Assembly (NCBI GenBank): GCA_030544235.1
Contig: CM060472.1
Location: 15,745,654-15,809,653 of the forward strand
DNA length: 64,000 nucleotides
Direction of reading: 5' to 3'
Origin: Lepturacanthus savala
Taxonomy: Eukaryota > Chordata > Actinopteri > Scombriformes > Trichiuridae
Shown: positions 26,510-40,400 of the stretch, piece by piece
Numbering within the stretch: position 1 is the stretch's first letter
Layout: each line of letters starts with the position of its first letter
Program-made: the position numbers and the translations under genes
Notes under the pieces: generated by a model
What the model was told of the DNA's origin: nothing
Seen by the model: only the letters and a program-made list of their open reading frames with translations
The model's database searches: none

Positions 26510-29500
26510 CACATGTCTTCTCATTAGCAGTGACTGCAGGTCCTTCGGTTCCGTCCTGCAGCTGAGCGTACACACTGATCTTATACTGCGTGTTGGGCTT
26601 CAGGTTGTTGAAACAGTGTCTGCTGGCTCCACCGCCGAGGTTGGCCTCCTGCTGCTGACCGTCTGCAACAGAAGACATCCAGACTGTTACATCATCACGC
26701 CGCAACGCTGATTTATTTCATGAGGTCCACATTAATCAATCACATTTACCAAGGGGGTGTGTCTGTGTTGACTGACAGCAGCTGGGGTTTGGTGTGTTTG
26801 ATTGACAGCAGCTGGGGTTTGGTGTGTTTGATTGACAGCAGCTGGGGGTGTGGTGTGTTTGATTGACAGCAGCTGGGGGCCTGTCTGTATTTGATTGACA
26901 GCAGCTGGGGGTGTGGTGTGTTTGATTTACAGCAGCTGGGGGCGTATATGTTTGATTGACAGCAGCTGGGGTGTGTCTGTGTTTGATTGACAGCAGCTGG
27001 GGGTTTATCTGTGTTTGATTGACAGCAGCTGAGGGCATGTCTATGTTTGATTGACAGCAGCTGGGGTGTGGTGTGTTTGATTGACAGCAGCTGAGGGCAT
27101 GTCTATGTTTGATTGACAGCAGCTGGGGTGTGGTGTGTTTGATTGACAGCAGCTGAGGGCATGTCTATGTTTGATTGACAGCAGCTGGGGTGTGGTGTGT
27201 TTGATTGACAGCAGCTGGGGGTGTGGTGTGTTTGATTGACAGCAGCTGAGGGCATGTCTATGTTTGATTGACAGCAGCTGGGGTGTGGTGTGTTTGATTG
27301 ACAGCAGCTGGGGTGTGGTGTGTTTGATTGACAGCAGATGAGGGCATGTCTGTGTTTGATTGACAGCAGCTGGGGGCATGTCTGTGTTTGATTGACAGCC
27401 GCTGGGGGAGTGTCTATGTTTGATTGACAGCAGTTGGGGCTATGTCTGTGTTATGTTTTCAATGCTCTCCTCCACACAGATGTTCTGCATGTCCCTCAGG
27501 ACAAGTTTCTTTTTTTTGGTCACCATTTGAGTTTGTTCTGCTGCATAAATGAAACTGAATAAAAGTTAAACTTTCACCAATCAGGAATAAGTGATGGACC
27601 AAATCCAATTACTGAAATAATCAACATCTGCTTGCGTTTCCTTTTTTTTTTGTCTGCAGAAAACATGTCAAATATAATCTAACACCATGATCCACTTCTA
27701 CAACTTCATCACACAGGGCAGGTGGAACATTTTAATGAGATAAAGTGCCGCAGTGTCAATTATTATAAGTTCGAGGTTATAATAAAACTGCCAGGATGAT
27801 TTATTTGTATACGAGCAGATTCCCAAGTAAGAATCTAAATTAATTTGTTAACAAATACACAGAAGAGTAAAACTTATTAAACTCCTACACAGGTGAATAT
27901 TCACTTTGTATTTAGTCATTTATGATTGAATTAATCCAGCTCGTGTGTTTGTGCATTATATTTCTGTGTCACTCTAACACAAACTCTGTCATTTTTCCAA
28001 ATATATTGTGTATATAAGTAGCACGATCGGAAGGAGGTTTCACAATTTGAAATGTCAGGATTAAAAATATATAATTGAAAACCCTGTTTATGTTGTTTTT
28101 AAATAGCTTTGATTATACTTTGGTGATACTGTCACATGTCACAACTTTTAATCCACAGAGAAATACCTGTATTCAGAAACTGTGCCTTAAAACTAACTAG
28201 TCAGATCTTCCACTGAGTTGTGATGTCACAACTATACAGTCACCACCCCCTATTCAAATCAACCAGTCAGAGGAAAGGCTCATTTATTATAATGAGACAC
28301 ACAAAACTACCTGCTGCAGAGAGAAGCTTAAGACACTGAGATGTTAAACTATAATGAGATGATTTTTAGTTATTAGTGACATCATAACTTAAATAAAACC
28401 CAGGAAAAAGGAGGACTGTGGATTTTGTTCCCCATCGCATTGTAAGTGCATTATTACAGCAGGAAAAAAAATCATGTTTCACTGTTTCTTTGGGCTCTTC
28501 ACTGTTGTTTTAAGACCTGTGAGCTTCTCTTTTAAGAATCTGATCAAGCATCTGGTGCCAACTTTTAGTATTTGGCAATTTTCTATATTTGGCACTGAGG
28601 AAGAAATTCTAGAAAGTAGAACTCCTACAATACTTACTTTTATACTTTTGAAACCAGTACTTTCACACTTTCACTTGAGTAAAAAGCTTGAGTTGATACT
28701 TCAACTCCTACAGAAGTCATTTTAAACCCTATTATTTATACTTCTACCTGAGTAATGAATACTTGACACTTCTATTTTAGGCAATACCATCTACATTTAA
28801 TCTGTATCTGCCTGAAAATGTGTGCATTATATCCAGGGAGTAGGATCATATTAGCCCGTACAAGGAGACATCAAACGGTTGATTCCTGTAAACTCTGATT
28901 TAATTTGTGGATTAGTGAAAAATCCACTTTACCACCACCCACTCTTTATTCTTTATTGATTTCCCTCCTTGCTGTTATCCCTCACCTGTCCATTCCCCCC
29001 AAAAAACTAAACATCTTCACATTATTTCTCCATTTCTCCTGCAGCCAACACATGCAAACATAAATCCTCATTTAGCTCCATCGCATGCGCCCAGAGAACC
29101 AATAGCTCAGAGCTGCCTGAAGGAACGCGGAGGCTGCAATAATATGTGGCTTTTATGTGACGTTAATGATGGCGACGTTGTTGCCGGAGGCCTAAAAGGT
29201 GATGAATAACAGCCATTACCTCCCCCCACTCGTCGGATGACGGCTATATTAGAAGTCAATCTCACCTTTGAGGCGCTGACGGAGCGGCGGACGCGCGCGA
29301 CGGAATCAGGACCATGCCATCTGTTGTTTGATGTTATTTTGGTGCGTTGGAGTGTGTTATCAGTTTCAACCAAATGGAGGGGGTGGGGGATGGAGGGGAT
29401 GTTGGAATAAACGATCATGTCTGTTGGCGCTGAGCCCGGTGGTTGCAGGAAGTTGCAAGGTTGTTTCTTAGAGGTGACAAAAGTAGTAAAAGTAGATCAA

Positions 29501-31406
29501 ACAAAAAAAAAAAGAATTTGTGGAGGTAATCTGAAGCTATTTAAAGCATAAATGTAAAGCTTCACTATAAAAAGTTACCTTGATTTACAGTAACTAACTG
29601 GCAACAAACTAGCAATTGTCCAGAAAGTTACTGTGATTATGTTTTACAGTAGAAGTACTGTACTTCTGTTTACAGTGTTGTGTCTTTAGTGTAAAATAAC
29701 AATTAATCAATCAAGTTGTCCAAAAGATGAGCATTGACACCTTGCACAAGGAGGGCAAGACACAATAGGGCTTTGCTTAAGAGGCTGGCTGTTCACAGAG
29801 CTGTGTCAAAGCACTTTAATAGAGAGGAGAAGGGAAAAGAACAAAAAGTGTACAAGCAATAGGGATAACCGCACCCTGAAGAGGATTGTAAAACAAAACC
29901 CATTCAGAACATGTAGGAGAATCTAACGTGGCTATGAAATATGTTAAAGTCCATCTCTGGAAAGACTGTTTGGTTTGTCCAATCTGGGCTGCTGTAAATA
30001 CATGGTGATGAAAAATGGCGACTTCATGCAGGGAGACAGATAAAAAATGTCTTAATCTATAATAGAAAACATATTTATCAGCATTATATTCCATTTCTGG
30101 CAAGTCTACACTGCACCTTTAATTAATACCTGTGAATAAAACCCAGGCAGTGATCTCTTTAATCGACACATCCTAAATGTTAGAACATTTTAGTCCTATA
30201 TAAATGCCAGTTCTTTATGAGTCTCAAAAGTCACCGCATTTAATGACGTTCACAAACCTGTGTTTGAGTGTCAATTACATCGGTGGTGAGTCATTATCAC
30301 ACAAGACACACACACACACACACAACATAAAGCTAGAAGCTTTATTGTCTCGATGAAACGGTCCCCTCTCAATCACAGCAGGCTGCAGGCACTGCCAAAA
30401 AAACTTCATCAGAGGAATCTTTAGAAGCTAAATCTGTATGTTTCCACCTCTCTTATCTTTACCTCTTAGAATAGACACAACTAGGCCTCATTACTGTCAT
30501 TCCTGTAATGAGAACATCTCATCCTGACACACTTGGCATCAGATATTACTGTTTTTTTGCCTTTTTTTGCCTTTTCCCCCTGTAATTTCCATCATCCAGC
30601 AACTGTAAATGTCAACCGGACCAGGGCCCGTAAGCCGGCCTCTTCCGCGGCGTGCATAAAACAATATCTTTGTCATCTCGGGCTGTTGGGGATTTAGAGA
30701 ATTGAGCAATTCTTTTGCTGCATACTGAAACTCCCACGAATGAAAGCATGCGAGTATGTAAGAGGCCCGGCTCCTGCCAACACAAATATGCGGCGTAGGA
30801 GCGTCGACAGAAAGGTTCTGAAGAGGAGAGTGTCACAGCCGCAATTACAGTATTCTGCTGCCCACTGTCTGGCTCAAGTAGCGATGGACAGTTAAGATTA
30901 ATGACCTCGTCAGGCTCGGAAAACAAGGCAGGACGCAGGAGAGAACCACATGTGTCCATGCATTGACGATGCTGCTTAAATGTATTACTCATCTAAGGCA
31001 TTTAAAAACATGTCTTACACTTTTTCTTTGCTGTCTTTCCCAGAAGTAACTGGAGAAACTACACATTGATCAACTAGTCGGTTGACAAAACTAATTTGAT
31101 AATCAAACTTTTTTTGTGTGTGTGTAAAAATATTCAATACTAGCTGGTTTCAGCTGCTTAAATGTCAGAGTCTGACTTAAAGCTAAAGCCTTAATTCAAA
31201 ATGTTGCATTTTGTGTTCACTTGTGTTGTCTTTGACTGATATTTACATTTTTGTAATAATCTGAAACATTTAAATGTGACAAACAGGCAAAAAAATAAGG
31301 AATCAGGAAGGGGCAAACACTTTTAAATTTTTTATGCAAACCTTGAGTGAAACTATCAATATTGTACTCAACTATTTTCATTTTGTATTGGTGATGTAGA
31401 TATTGA

Positions 31407-31440
<34 letters not shown>

Positions 31441-34400
31441 TGATAAACTACAACTTTGAGTTTCAGACTAAAGCTGCTGCCTTTGATTTGAGGGAGAAAT
31501 GTAGAAGGTCGAACAAGATCCTGTCCAATAAAATATTTCTCACACTTTTTATTTTATATGATGTTATATTCTGTGATGTGTGTGCAACCTGATGTGATGA
31601 GTGAGGCGAAGAAGTTTTACTCACTGAGCAGCGATTCGATGATCACTCTGTAGGTGCTGGCGTGGCGGAGAGGCGACCACTGGGCACACAAACTGGTCAT
31701 CCTCACCTGGTACAGACTCAGGTTGTTGACCGCCAGGTACACTGCAGAGACACACAGACAAACATTGTTCAACTATAAGAGATAAAATAGATCAATATAT
31801 GACTGAGAATCTCAACATGATGATAATTTTTAAGTTTATTGATAGTTACATTGATATAGAGCTGAATCATAACTAGGATTTTAAATTCTAATCTGGATTC
31901 CATGTTACCAACCAGCAAACTTAACAAGGGTTTCAGGTTGTATGTGACTTCATATATCTACAGATGAATAGGAATAGTCTTTACAACTTTGTGGCTTATT
32001 AGCCAAAAAGTGTTAGCAAAAAGTACTAATAAAGTCGACCATATATGCGTGTGCTAAGGTCTTTCTGTTTTCTGTCTGTTTTCTGTTTAAAATTATTCCC
32101 TATCTCTATAATACATTTTGTTAATCCTCGAAGTCCCCACAGGAATGACTAAACTGCTGTTAGCTTAGCATTGCATAGGCACTGTAATGTAGACTTGAAA
32201 CAACATGCTAGTTGGCAGCTCTACATTATGGTTTTATGTGAGTTCAGTTGTAAAAAATTGAAGGTCACCCAGTTCTTTATGCCCTTAAGACATGTCTGAA
32301 GTTTTACTAACTGGTTGTCTTCACCTGGCTTTACTGCTAAATACAATTGGGTATCATCTGCATAACAATGCAATTGAATGCAATGCGTCATATAACCTAA
32401 AGGAAGTTCATACTGAATAAGGTGAATGGTATTGGTCCAAACACAAAACCTTGTGGAACCCCATGTCAAACTTTTGCACATGTGGAGGATGCATTATTAA
32501 AATAAGTGAGCTTTTCTTTTAAAATATGTGTGAATCATGACTCAGAGAATTTTGGAGACAGGATAGAGAAGCTCAGTGGAAAAAAAAAAGATCAGTTCTT
32601 CACTCTGAACAGTGATTTTTAAGTCGAAACAGCAACCTGTAATTTTTCTAATACAGAACACACTGAATGTGTTTGAGGTGATTTTAAAGATGATTGATAT
32701 AAATGAGGAAAATAAGGGTTATAAATTGGTATCTTTGGGTAATTTGTGACGACTTTTTCCACACTATTTGCCCCAATTTGAATATTCTGACTTTAAAACT
32801 CTGACAAAAAAGCTTTAGGGAGGTTCAAAACTTGTAAGCCATCTTCTTTACACACTGGTGGAATAATAAAACTGTATATAACTGCACTCATCCAAGCTCA
32901 TGTCGTTTTGTTTCCAGATGACAGATTTAACAACGTATGGCTAGTTGGCTTCAAGGTTGTATTTGTAATTTGCAGAGAGAGAAATATAGCCGCACATGTT
33001 CTGTTTATGCAAATGGGAAGTATGTGCTTCCATTGTCCAACTTCTGAAAGCATCACTTGTCCTGAGTTCAAAGTCATTAGCATGCATGTTTCTGTGAGTC
33101 AGTAATGGCCTTGTACCTCAAAAGTATATTTAACATCCTCTCTGACAAAACAGGATGTTTTCCAGTTCAGCCAGAAATCTCATCTGCATTATTTTGGACT
33201 CGGCGCAAATGCATAATGTATGTCTGAATAATGTTTATGTAAAAATTCCTTCCTTATTTAATAAGAAGACAATACCGATAGTGGGGAACTAAATCCAGAA
33301 TCACAGCAGCTGTGACTTAATACAGGGCTATTGAAAAGGTAACCAATAGTGTTTTCAAATGAGAGGGTAAAACATTTCAGTCAATAAACACCAGAATGTT
33401 GATTTCTCACATTAAAACAATTGTATATTGTATTACAATTTTTTTTTTCAAAATAAATGAAATTTAAAAAAAAAAAAGGATATTGTGAAGAATATTGCAT
33501 ATCCCTCCCTGGTACAATGTTGCCATATGGCAACAAACCCATTTTATGACTACTACTACACAGTACTATACATCACATATATTGCAACCCATTTAAAAGA
33601 AGTGGGGCCATAAGGGAATGTGAGTTGAAGTAGGATTATTGTACCAAATGTTGGTGTACACACTATAATAATGCACTTTGAGGGTCATTCCTACACTGGA
33701 TTCCATTACAATTGCCCAGTTTTTCAAATTTACATTTTTAAATGCAATGTCATTACAATGTTGTTACTATTTAAACAATATTCATATTGTTTTCATTATT
33801 TTTCACTGTGGTATAGTGTTGCCACATTGCAAGGAAATGGTTCAGCTCACATCAGTTTCTGTTGATGGCTGGTTTATAAGATGTGGTGTTGGCTGGCATC
33901 AAATCTACTGCGAATATGGTTCTTATGAGATACAATTTGTAGTGTTTAATTACCTCACTGTCATTCATTGGTTGGAGAATGATTCTCATGCATCCTTCAG
34001 CCGATTGCTGCTTAAGAAACTCTCCAGTCTTTTAAAAGTCCTCCTTCAAGTTCCCCTTTCAACTTAGGATTCTTTTATCTTTACTATTATTGAGGCTCTA
34101 AGGTTCAAGGTTAATTTATATTCCATCTGTGCATAGACCAGCATAAAAAAAAACAAAAAAACATTGGAATTATTACTTAAACATCCCACCTTCCCCATGT
34201 ATTTTTTCACTTTTTTCACCTGTATGCACAGGCCATAATTTTAAGTGCTAAGCAAGCACCTTAAGTCTGAAGGGAAATTTAAAGAAAATGTCATTTTTCT
34301 AAGAAGTTTCTTAGAATTCGGCCACTTGGAGCAACTTTTAGTGCAAAGATTCCTTAGGAACACGGCCCCAGGAGTCCCTGTCTCACTTGTGTCCTGGTCT

Positions 34401-37400
34401 GTAACACCCATGCTGCTATGTGACATTGAGGCATCCTGTTAGCTTCATTAACATGCGGCCGAGCGATACAACAGACACTCCTGGGATCCCGCCTGGTCTC
34501 GTATCGTCCTCTTCTCTTTTTGAATTCCACTTGACTCTCTGTCTCTCTTTTTTTTTTTTTCCTTGAAATTTTTGCCCCCTTCTTCTAGGCTTTTCAGTTC
34601 CTTCGCCCCTCCTCCAAACTCGTCCTTCAAATCAACCGAGAAGTACTTAATTGTCATGCGGACGGAGGTTTTTCGATGCAAAGCAGGTCGGTTTTCCATT
34701 TAGAACGCCTCGCGATCGGGTGTTTCGGGGCGACACTCGTGTCGAGAGGGGAATGAGAATGGATGACGGGGGCCGAGGGTTTTCCGCTCAAGGACGCTTC
34801 AAAACGGACACGCAGGTTTGTTGCCAGACGGAAATCAAACCGGACACAGTTTTTCAGATTGGAAATTGGCCATTTCGCTAATAGGCCGCAAAAGTGCTTA
34901 ATTATCATGCACGAGGAGGGGGTTCGGGCTCGGATACTTTTGAGAAGCGCTGATTGATCAAACAGACGGGAAGTGTGCACATCGCCGGGCCAGATCACTT
35001 AAATATATTGCGTCTCGAGTTCATTGCGGCTCTTGGATGTAATTAGGTGAAGTTGCCATTAAAACGCGTCGGATGGCTCTCAAGGTGTGTATCGACGTCC
35101 GCGGGTGTCTGGCTGCTCCGCTGATGAGATTAGATTGGAGAGATTGGAGGGGATCATTGTGGGCACTTGTTTCCAAAGAGGCGGAATGGACAGAAGAGTC
35201 CGATAACAAGGAGCATAAATTAGGTTTAGAAAATGCCAAGGAGACAATTAATTTACCCACCAGGAAAACGGTGCGACAGCAAGGCAAAAATATTGACTTC
35301 ATTAGGACGAGTTATCTCGTCTTAAAATGTGTTTTTTCTTTTTCTTTTTTTTTTTTCTCCCTTGTGCCAAATGGGTCGATCGTATTGCTTTTAAGAAAAA
35401 AAAAAAAAAAGTCTTTCATGGTAACTTTGTCATAGAACTCCCACTGGAGGAAAAGAAGCCGGCCGGATGTGCAGAGTGATGTAATAGGATGGAAATATGC
35501 AAATGAAACACACAATCCAAATCCATTCCACCTTCACGGTGAACGTCTAACTTGAAGAGAACGGAATAAAATGTGAAAATAAGCAGGCAGACTCCATCCA
35601 AAACTCCCTTTAATGACTTCTACTGGTTGAACACTGCAAAAAATGAAGTCGTAACAAGGGAAAATATCTTGTTTTTGGTACATTTATTCCAATATTAAGT
35701 AGAATTATCTTGAAAAAGGTCTAATGCCACTGTCAGAGAATTTTGATTAGTTCTTTTTTATTTAATTATAATTATTTATTATGCATTTGTTTTAAAAATA
35801 TTAATTTTAGTCTTGTTAAAGATTAAATTGTTTGACTTTTTATTTATCCAAATACATTGCTGGCTTATAAAATAATTAATTGAAAAAAAGGCAGTGACAA
35901 TGTCATCATATATGTAAAAAATGTATTTTTTTAAACTAATTAAATTTAAATTCTACTTTAATTAATCACATGCAGTGGAAAAAGTCCAATTCACAGTGAT
36001 ATCAAATTATATTCAGCGATCCTATAGTATTAGTACTTGTTCCCCCAAATAAAATCGTATAGTAATTTAATTAATTTAAATTAAATGTTAATATTTTTGT
36101 CTTGTTAAATTGTATTGTCAGTCAGTCAGTCATTTTCTATACCTGCTTATTCCTCATTAGGGTCGCAGGGGTCTGCTGGAGCCTATCCCACCACGTTACG
36201 GCGAGGCAGGGATACACCCCAGATGGTCGCCAGCCAATCGTGGGGCACACACACCATTCACTCACACACTCACACCTATGGGCAATTTAGAGTCTCCAAT
36301 TAACCTCAGCATGTTTTTGGACTGTGGGAGGAAGCCGGAGTACCCGGTGAAAACCCACACAGACACGGGGAGAACATGCAAACTCCACACAGAAAGGTCC
36401 CAGACCCAGGACCAAGGAGGTCTTGAACCTGTGACCTTCTTGCTGTGAGGCAACAGCGCTAACCCCTGCTCCACCATGTCACCCTAAATTGTATTGGATA
36501 TGTAAAATATTTGTTGCACTTATATAATGATGATAAATTCAATAAAGTCTTAAAAAAATAGTGTTTCAACTTATCCTATGAAAAAAAAAACACAAATACC
36601 AACTTATGGTGAGGAGAATGCAGAGGTCACATGAGGTCATGTGACTTCTGATTGGGAGGATTATACATGGCGCCATCTTGCTCTGGACAGGTTCTCTAGT
36701 GGTTTTTTTATTTCATCTTTTTTGTAATAAATTCCTACATTCCATCCCGTCTGCCTGCTCCACTCTGCGATTCGTGCCCACCTCCGTTTTCCCAAACCGT
36801 GACAGAAATGGAGATTGAACGCGACGCGGACACTCACGGGTCTTGGCCCTGGCAGAAAGGGCCTCGCTGGATCCGGTGGTGTAGGAAGCGATGACCTTGA
36901 CACCGTACTCCGTCCCGCTCAGCAGATTGACAATCAGCATGGTGTTCACGTCCTCCCCCACGAAGGTCTCCAGAGCTGATCTGGCGTCTGCAGAGAGGCG
37001 GGATAATAGAGGACCACGGTTCAGATATTGAATCCCCAAGTAGGCAGAAGATGGAAGATGTGACACAGGCGGAGAGTGACGCTTCCAGGTTCTGTATCAC
37101 TACTAGAATATGGAAACGTGCGTCTGTCATTGTGCATTCCTGTTCTTACTGCTGTGAGACAGAGGTGACGTTCACTACTCGGGTAGAAGTATAGATAGAG
37201 GGTTTAAAAATACTTCTGTAGAGGGTGAAGCTTTTTATTTGAAAACTGTAAAAGTACTGTAAAAAGTAATGAAAATAAAAGCTTTTAACTGTCAGTCAAA
37301 ATATATGAGCTGAACATTTTGGCAGAGATATTGCAGTTTATGTGTTGTATTGTCCCTTTAAACCTCATGTTTTGTTCATTTCCTGTTGATCTATTTGGTG

Positions 37401-40400
37401 TTTCCAGTCAAATTTGACTTATCATAAAAACTGTAATAATACATATATTATCACCTCTTGTTGTGTTAGATTTGCTTTTTTTAAATGAACATAACTTCTA
37501 TTTATTATTTGTGGCCTGTAGGTCCCATCGATCTGAATTTATACCACAATTTCAGGATAATTTTGACTATAAGTAATGATCAGATGAAACATAATCTACT
37601 GTCTGTGTGTGTGTGTGTTTTTGAACACGTAATAGTGAGTAAACCCTAACTAAGCTCATATTTCTGCTTTATTCGATTTCTAACATAGTTTATTGTGAAT
37701 TTATGTGATTTACAATGAATTGCACGTCATCTAAACACCAAAAAACGTCATATTTTTTAGTGCTATTACTTGTAGGAATAGAAATATATGTGAATATTTG
37801 AAGAATATTCTATCAGTAAAAGGAATTCAGCGGACACGTGTAGTGTGTGATTGAGATTCACCAGCGATGGGCTGGTAGACGACCCTGTAGCCCATGGTGG
37901 GTGACGGTGGGGCGTCCCAGCTGATCCTGAAGCGGTTGTACCACTCCTCTGACACCCGCAGGTTCCTTGGAGCTGACAGAGGAACTGAAGGAAGAAAAGA
38001 AAAAGAGAGGAAACTAGTTATGGAAATGTTGGATTATAAGAAAGTCTAGATTGTTTTTATTAAAGACTGTCCCATGTTTCAGAAACTCTCAATTCACAGA
38101 GAAATACACACAGGCCATATTCAGAAACTGTGCCTTAAATCCAGCCGTCAGGACTTCTGTGAAGTTGTGATGTCACAATGATTCACACTGCAAAAAGTCT
38201 TATCAGGGGGGAAATATATTGTATTTAGTACAATTAGTCCAATATCGAGTAGAATTATCTTGAATTATCTCATTCCATTGGGAGATAATTGTGTCGAATT
38301 TATAATTTAATTTTAATTTTAAGAAAACAAGACAAAATTGACCAAGATTGAGACAAAAATACATAATTAAAAGACAAAACTTGGAAATAAAAGAAAAGGA
38401 GAAAAAAAAGTAAAGACATTTTTATCTAGTTTTAAGAAAAAAAAAAGATGAAATTGACTGAAATCAATAAAAAAAAAAAGAACTTGAAATAACAAAATTA
38501 TCTTTGATTGGAATAATTTATTTCAAGATAATTATATTCAATATTGGACTAAATGTACCGAAAACAAGATATTCTCACTTGTTAAGACTCAGCCAATCAG
38601 AGTACAGGCTTTTCTACGTATCTTTTCCATGCATGTTTCCTTCAACTTTATGCAAACACTATATTCACAGTTTTTAATCAGCTTCTAGGGTGATAATAAT
38701 TTAAAAAAAAATAAAACAAAAACAAGGGTCTGTAATTATATCAGGCACAGGGTAGCACAAGGGTAGTAGCGGAAAGAAAAATGTAAATATATATATGAAA
38801 ACTGAATAATTTGATAACACGCTGACCATAAAATGTAATTCGCTGCATGTCAGAATGATTAAAAAGTGTTTAACTGCCATGACACAGGAGAGAGAGAGAA
38901 GCCTGAGGGACGGAAACCAAGTTGCTAAGAAGAAGATAATGAAGACGTGTCAAAGCCGGATAAAGTCTTGATAATAATTTGAATGTGAGAGTGAAAAATG
39001 TAAAGTCTCTGCAGTCAGAAGATATTAAATCCCGAGGAGTTATCGCTGGGACGCTGGACGGCGCAGCTAATGGCGGGATGTTATTGCGTTTAAGAAGCAA
39101 TTTCTTTAAAGCGTGCGTGATTAATTTTTATCCATCTGCAGGCTCTCATGTATATATATATATTTATATATATATATATTTGCAGTTCGTCCTGTTCCCA
39201 CTCAACCACAATAGATTTCAAATCCTCTGAAGATCCCTCCGTGTTAATGGGGAAACGTGAGAATCTGTTTTAGCTTCCGGTTCAGCCGGCTGTTTCTGGC
39301 AGAATATTAAAATGTTAAAAAAAAGGAAGCTCCTATCATCACTCCTCCACATTTTACAGGCAGGAAACCTGCAGATTACACCAGCTCTTTCGGGCTCATT
39401 TTTTTCACCTCTTCAACCTTCTGCGGTCATTCGCCGTTAAAAAGCCAATCATCCTCTCTACACGTTCCCCCCCCCCACTGCTCCCCTGAGTGAGTGCTGC
39501 AACCCCCACCCTCAAAATTGCCATCATCCCTCGAGCTTTTTCTCGCACTATGTCTTCACTCTTCGGGGCCTAAGAGTAATGAGAAACTGGTGATTTAATA
39601 GTACTTTTTGACCGCGGCTGCACTGCAACTCTCCACTCTGACTCCACCATGGCAGTTTCAGGTTGATATTCATGCCGACATTTCTGCCACGTTTTTTGGG
39701 GGCGAATTTTGTCCAAATCTGGTTTTTCATCACTCCTACAAATTTTGTAGCCTGGCTAACACCAGACCTCATATCAGTTTAGATTGATATTGGGTCTGGG
39801 AACCATCTGTTCGTTTGTTCGTATTGGAGGCGACATTTATGAAAGCCCAGAGCAGTTTATTTGGTGCCACTGATGTCTTTAAAATGTCTGTACACACTGT
39901 AGCTTATAGCCAATCATATCAATACTCAATGACGTACAGTACAGGCCAACACACCTTCTCATTCAATGTGCTTTCTTTATTTTCATGACTATTTACGATG
40001 TAGATTCTCACTGAAGGCATCAAAACTATGAATGAACACATGTGGAGTTATGTACAGAAAAAGGCGAATGATTTATATTCATGGCAGCAATTTTAGTCCA
40101 AATGTGTTTTTTCATCACAAAAATTTTGAGCAATCGTCATCAAATCTGCTACCAAACAGGACAAATGCCATATCTCCTGAACACTATTGCAACCACATTT
40201 GGTAGACATATGTAGATACTGTGTCTGAGAGATCAAAGCAAATTTGGTGCCATTCGGACCGATAGGATCATCTCTCTGAAAAGAGAGGAATCTGACTGTA
40301 TGTATGACTTTTTTCCAAATACCAGGAGAACCTTTCATCCAACGGGCTATAGACTTGGCAGCTATGTTGCTGAGGACCCAAGGAACTGCTGTGTCAGGTG

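Larger units (their letters stand above)
27451..31624. other. Intron between FN3-8 exons, no gene seen
   Basis: Holds repeats listed separately and two GC-richer low-repeat blocks (about 29100-29450 and 30600-30990) that might be conserved non-coding DNA. No exon with homology was recognised. Confidence 0.5.

Noticed and set aside
26736..27379. Two long repeat-protein frames (CCQSNT) on the minus strand
   Set aside because: They are the minisatellite read in one frame; unit lengths vary and no promoter, start context or splice sites support translation.
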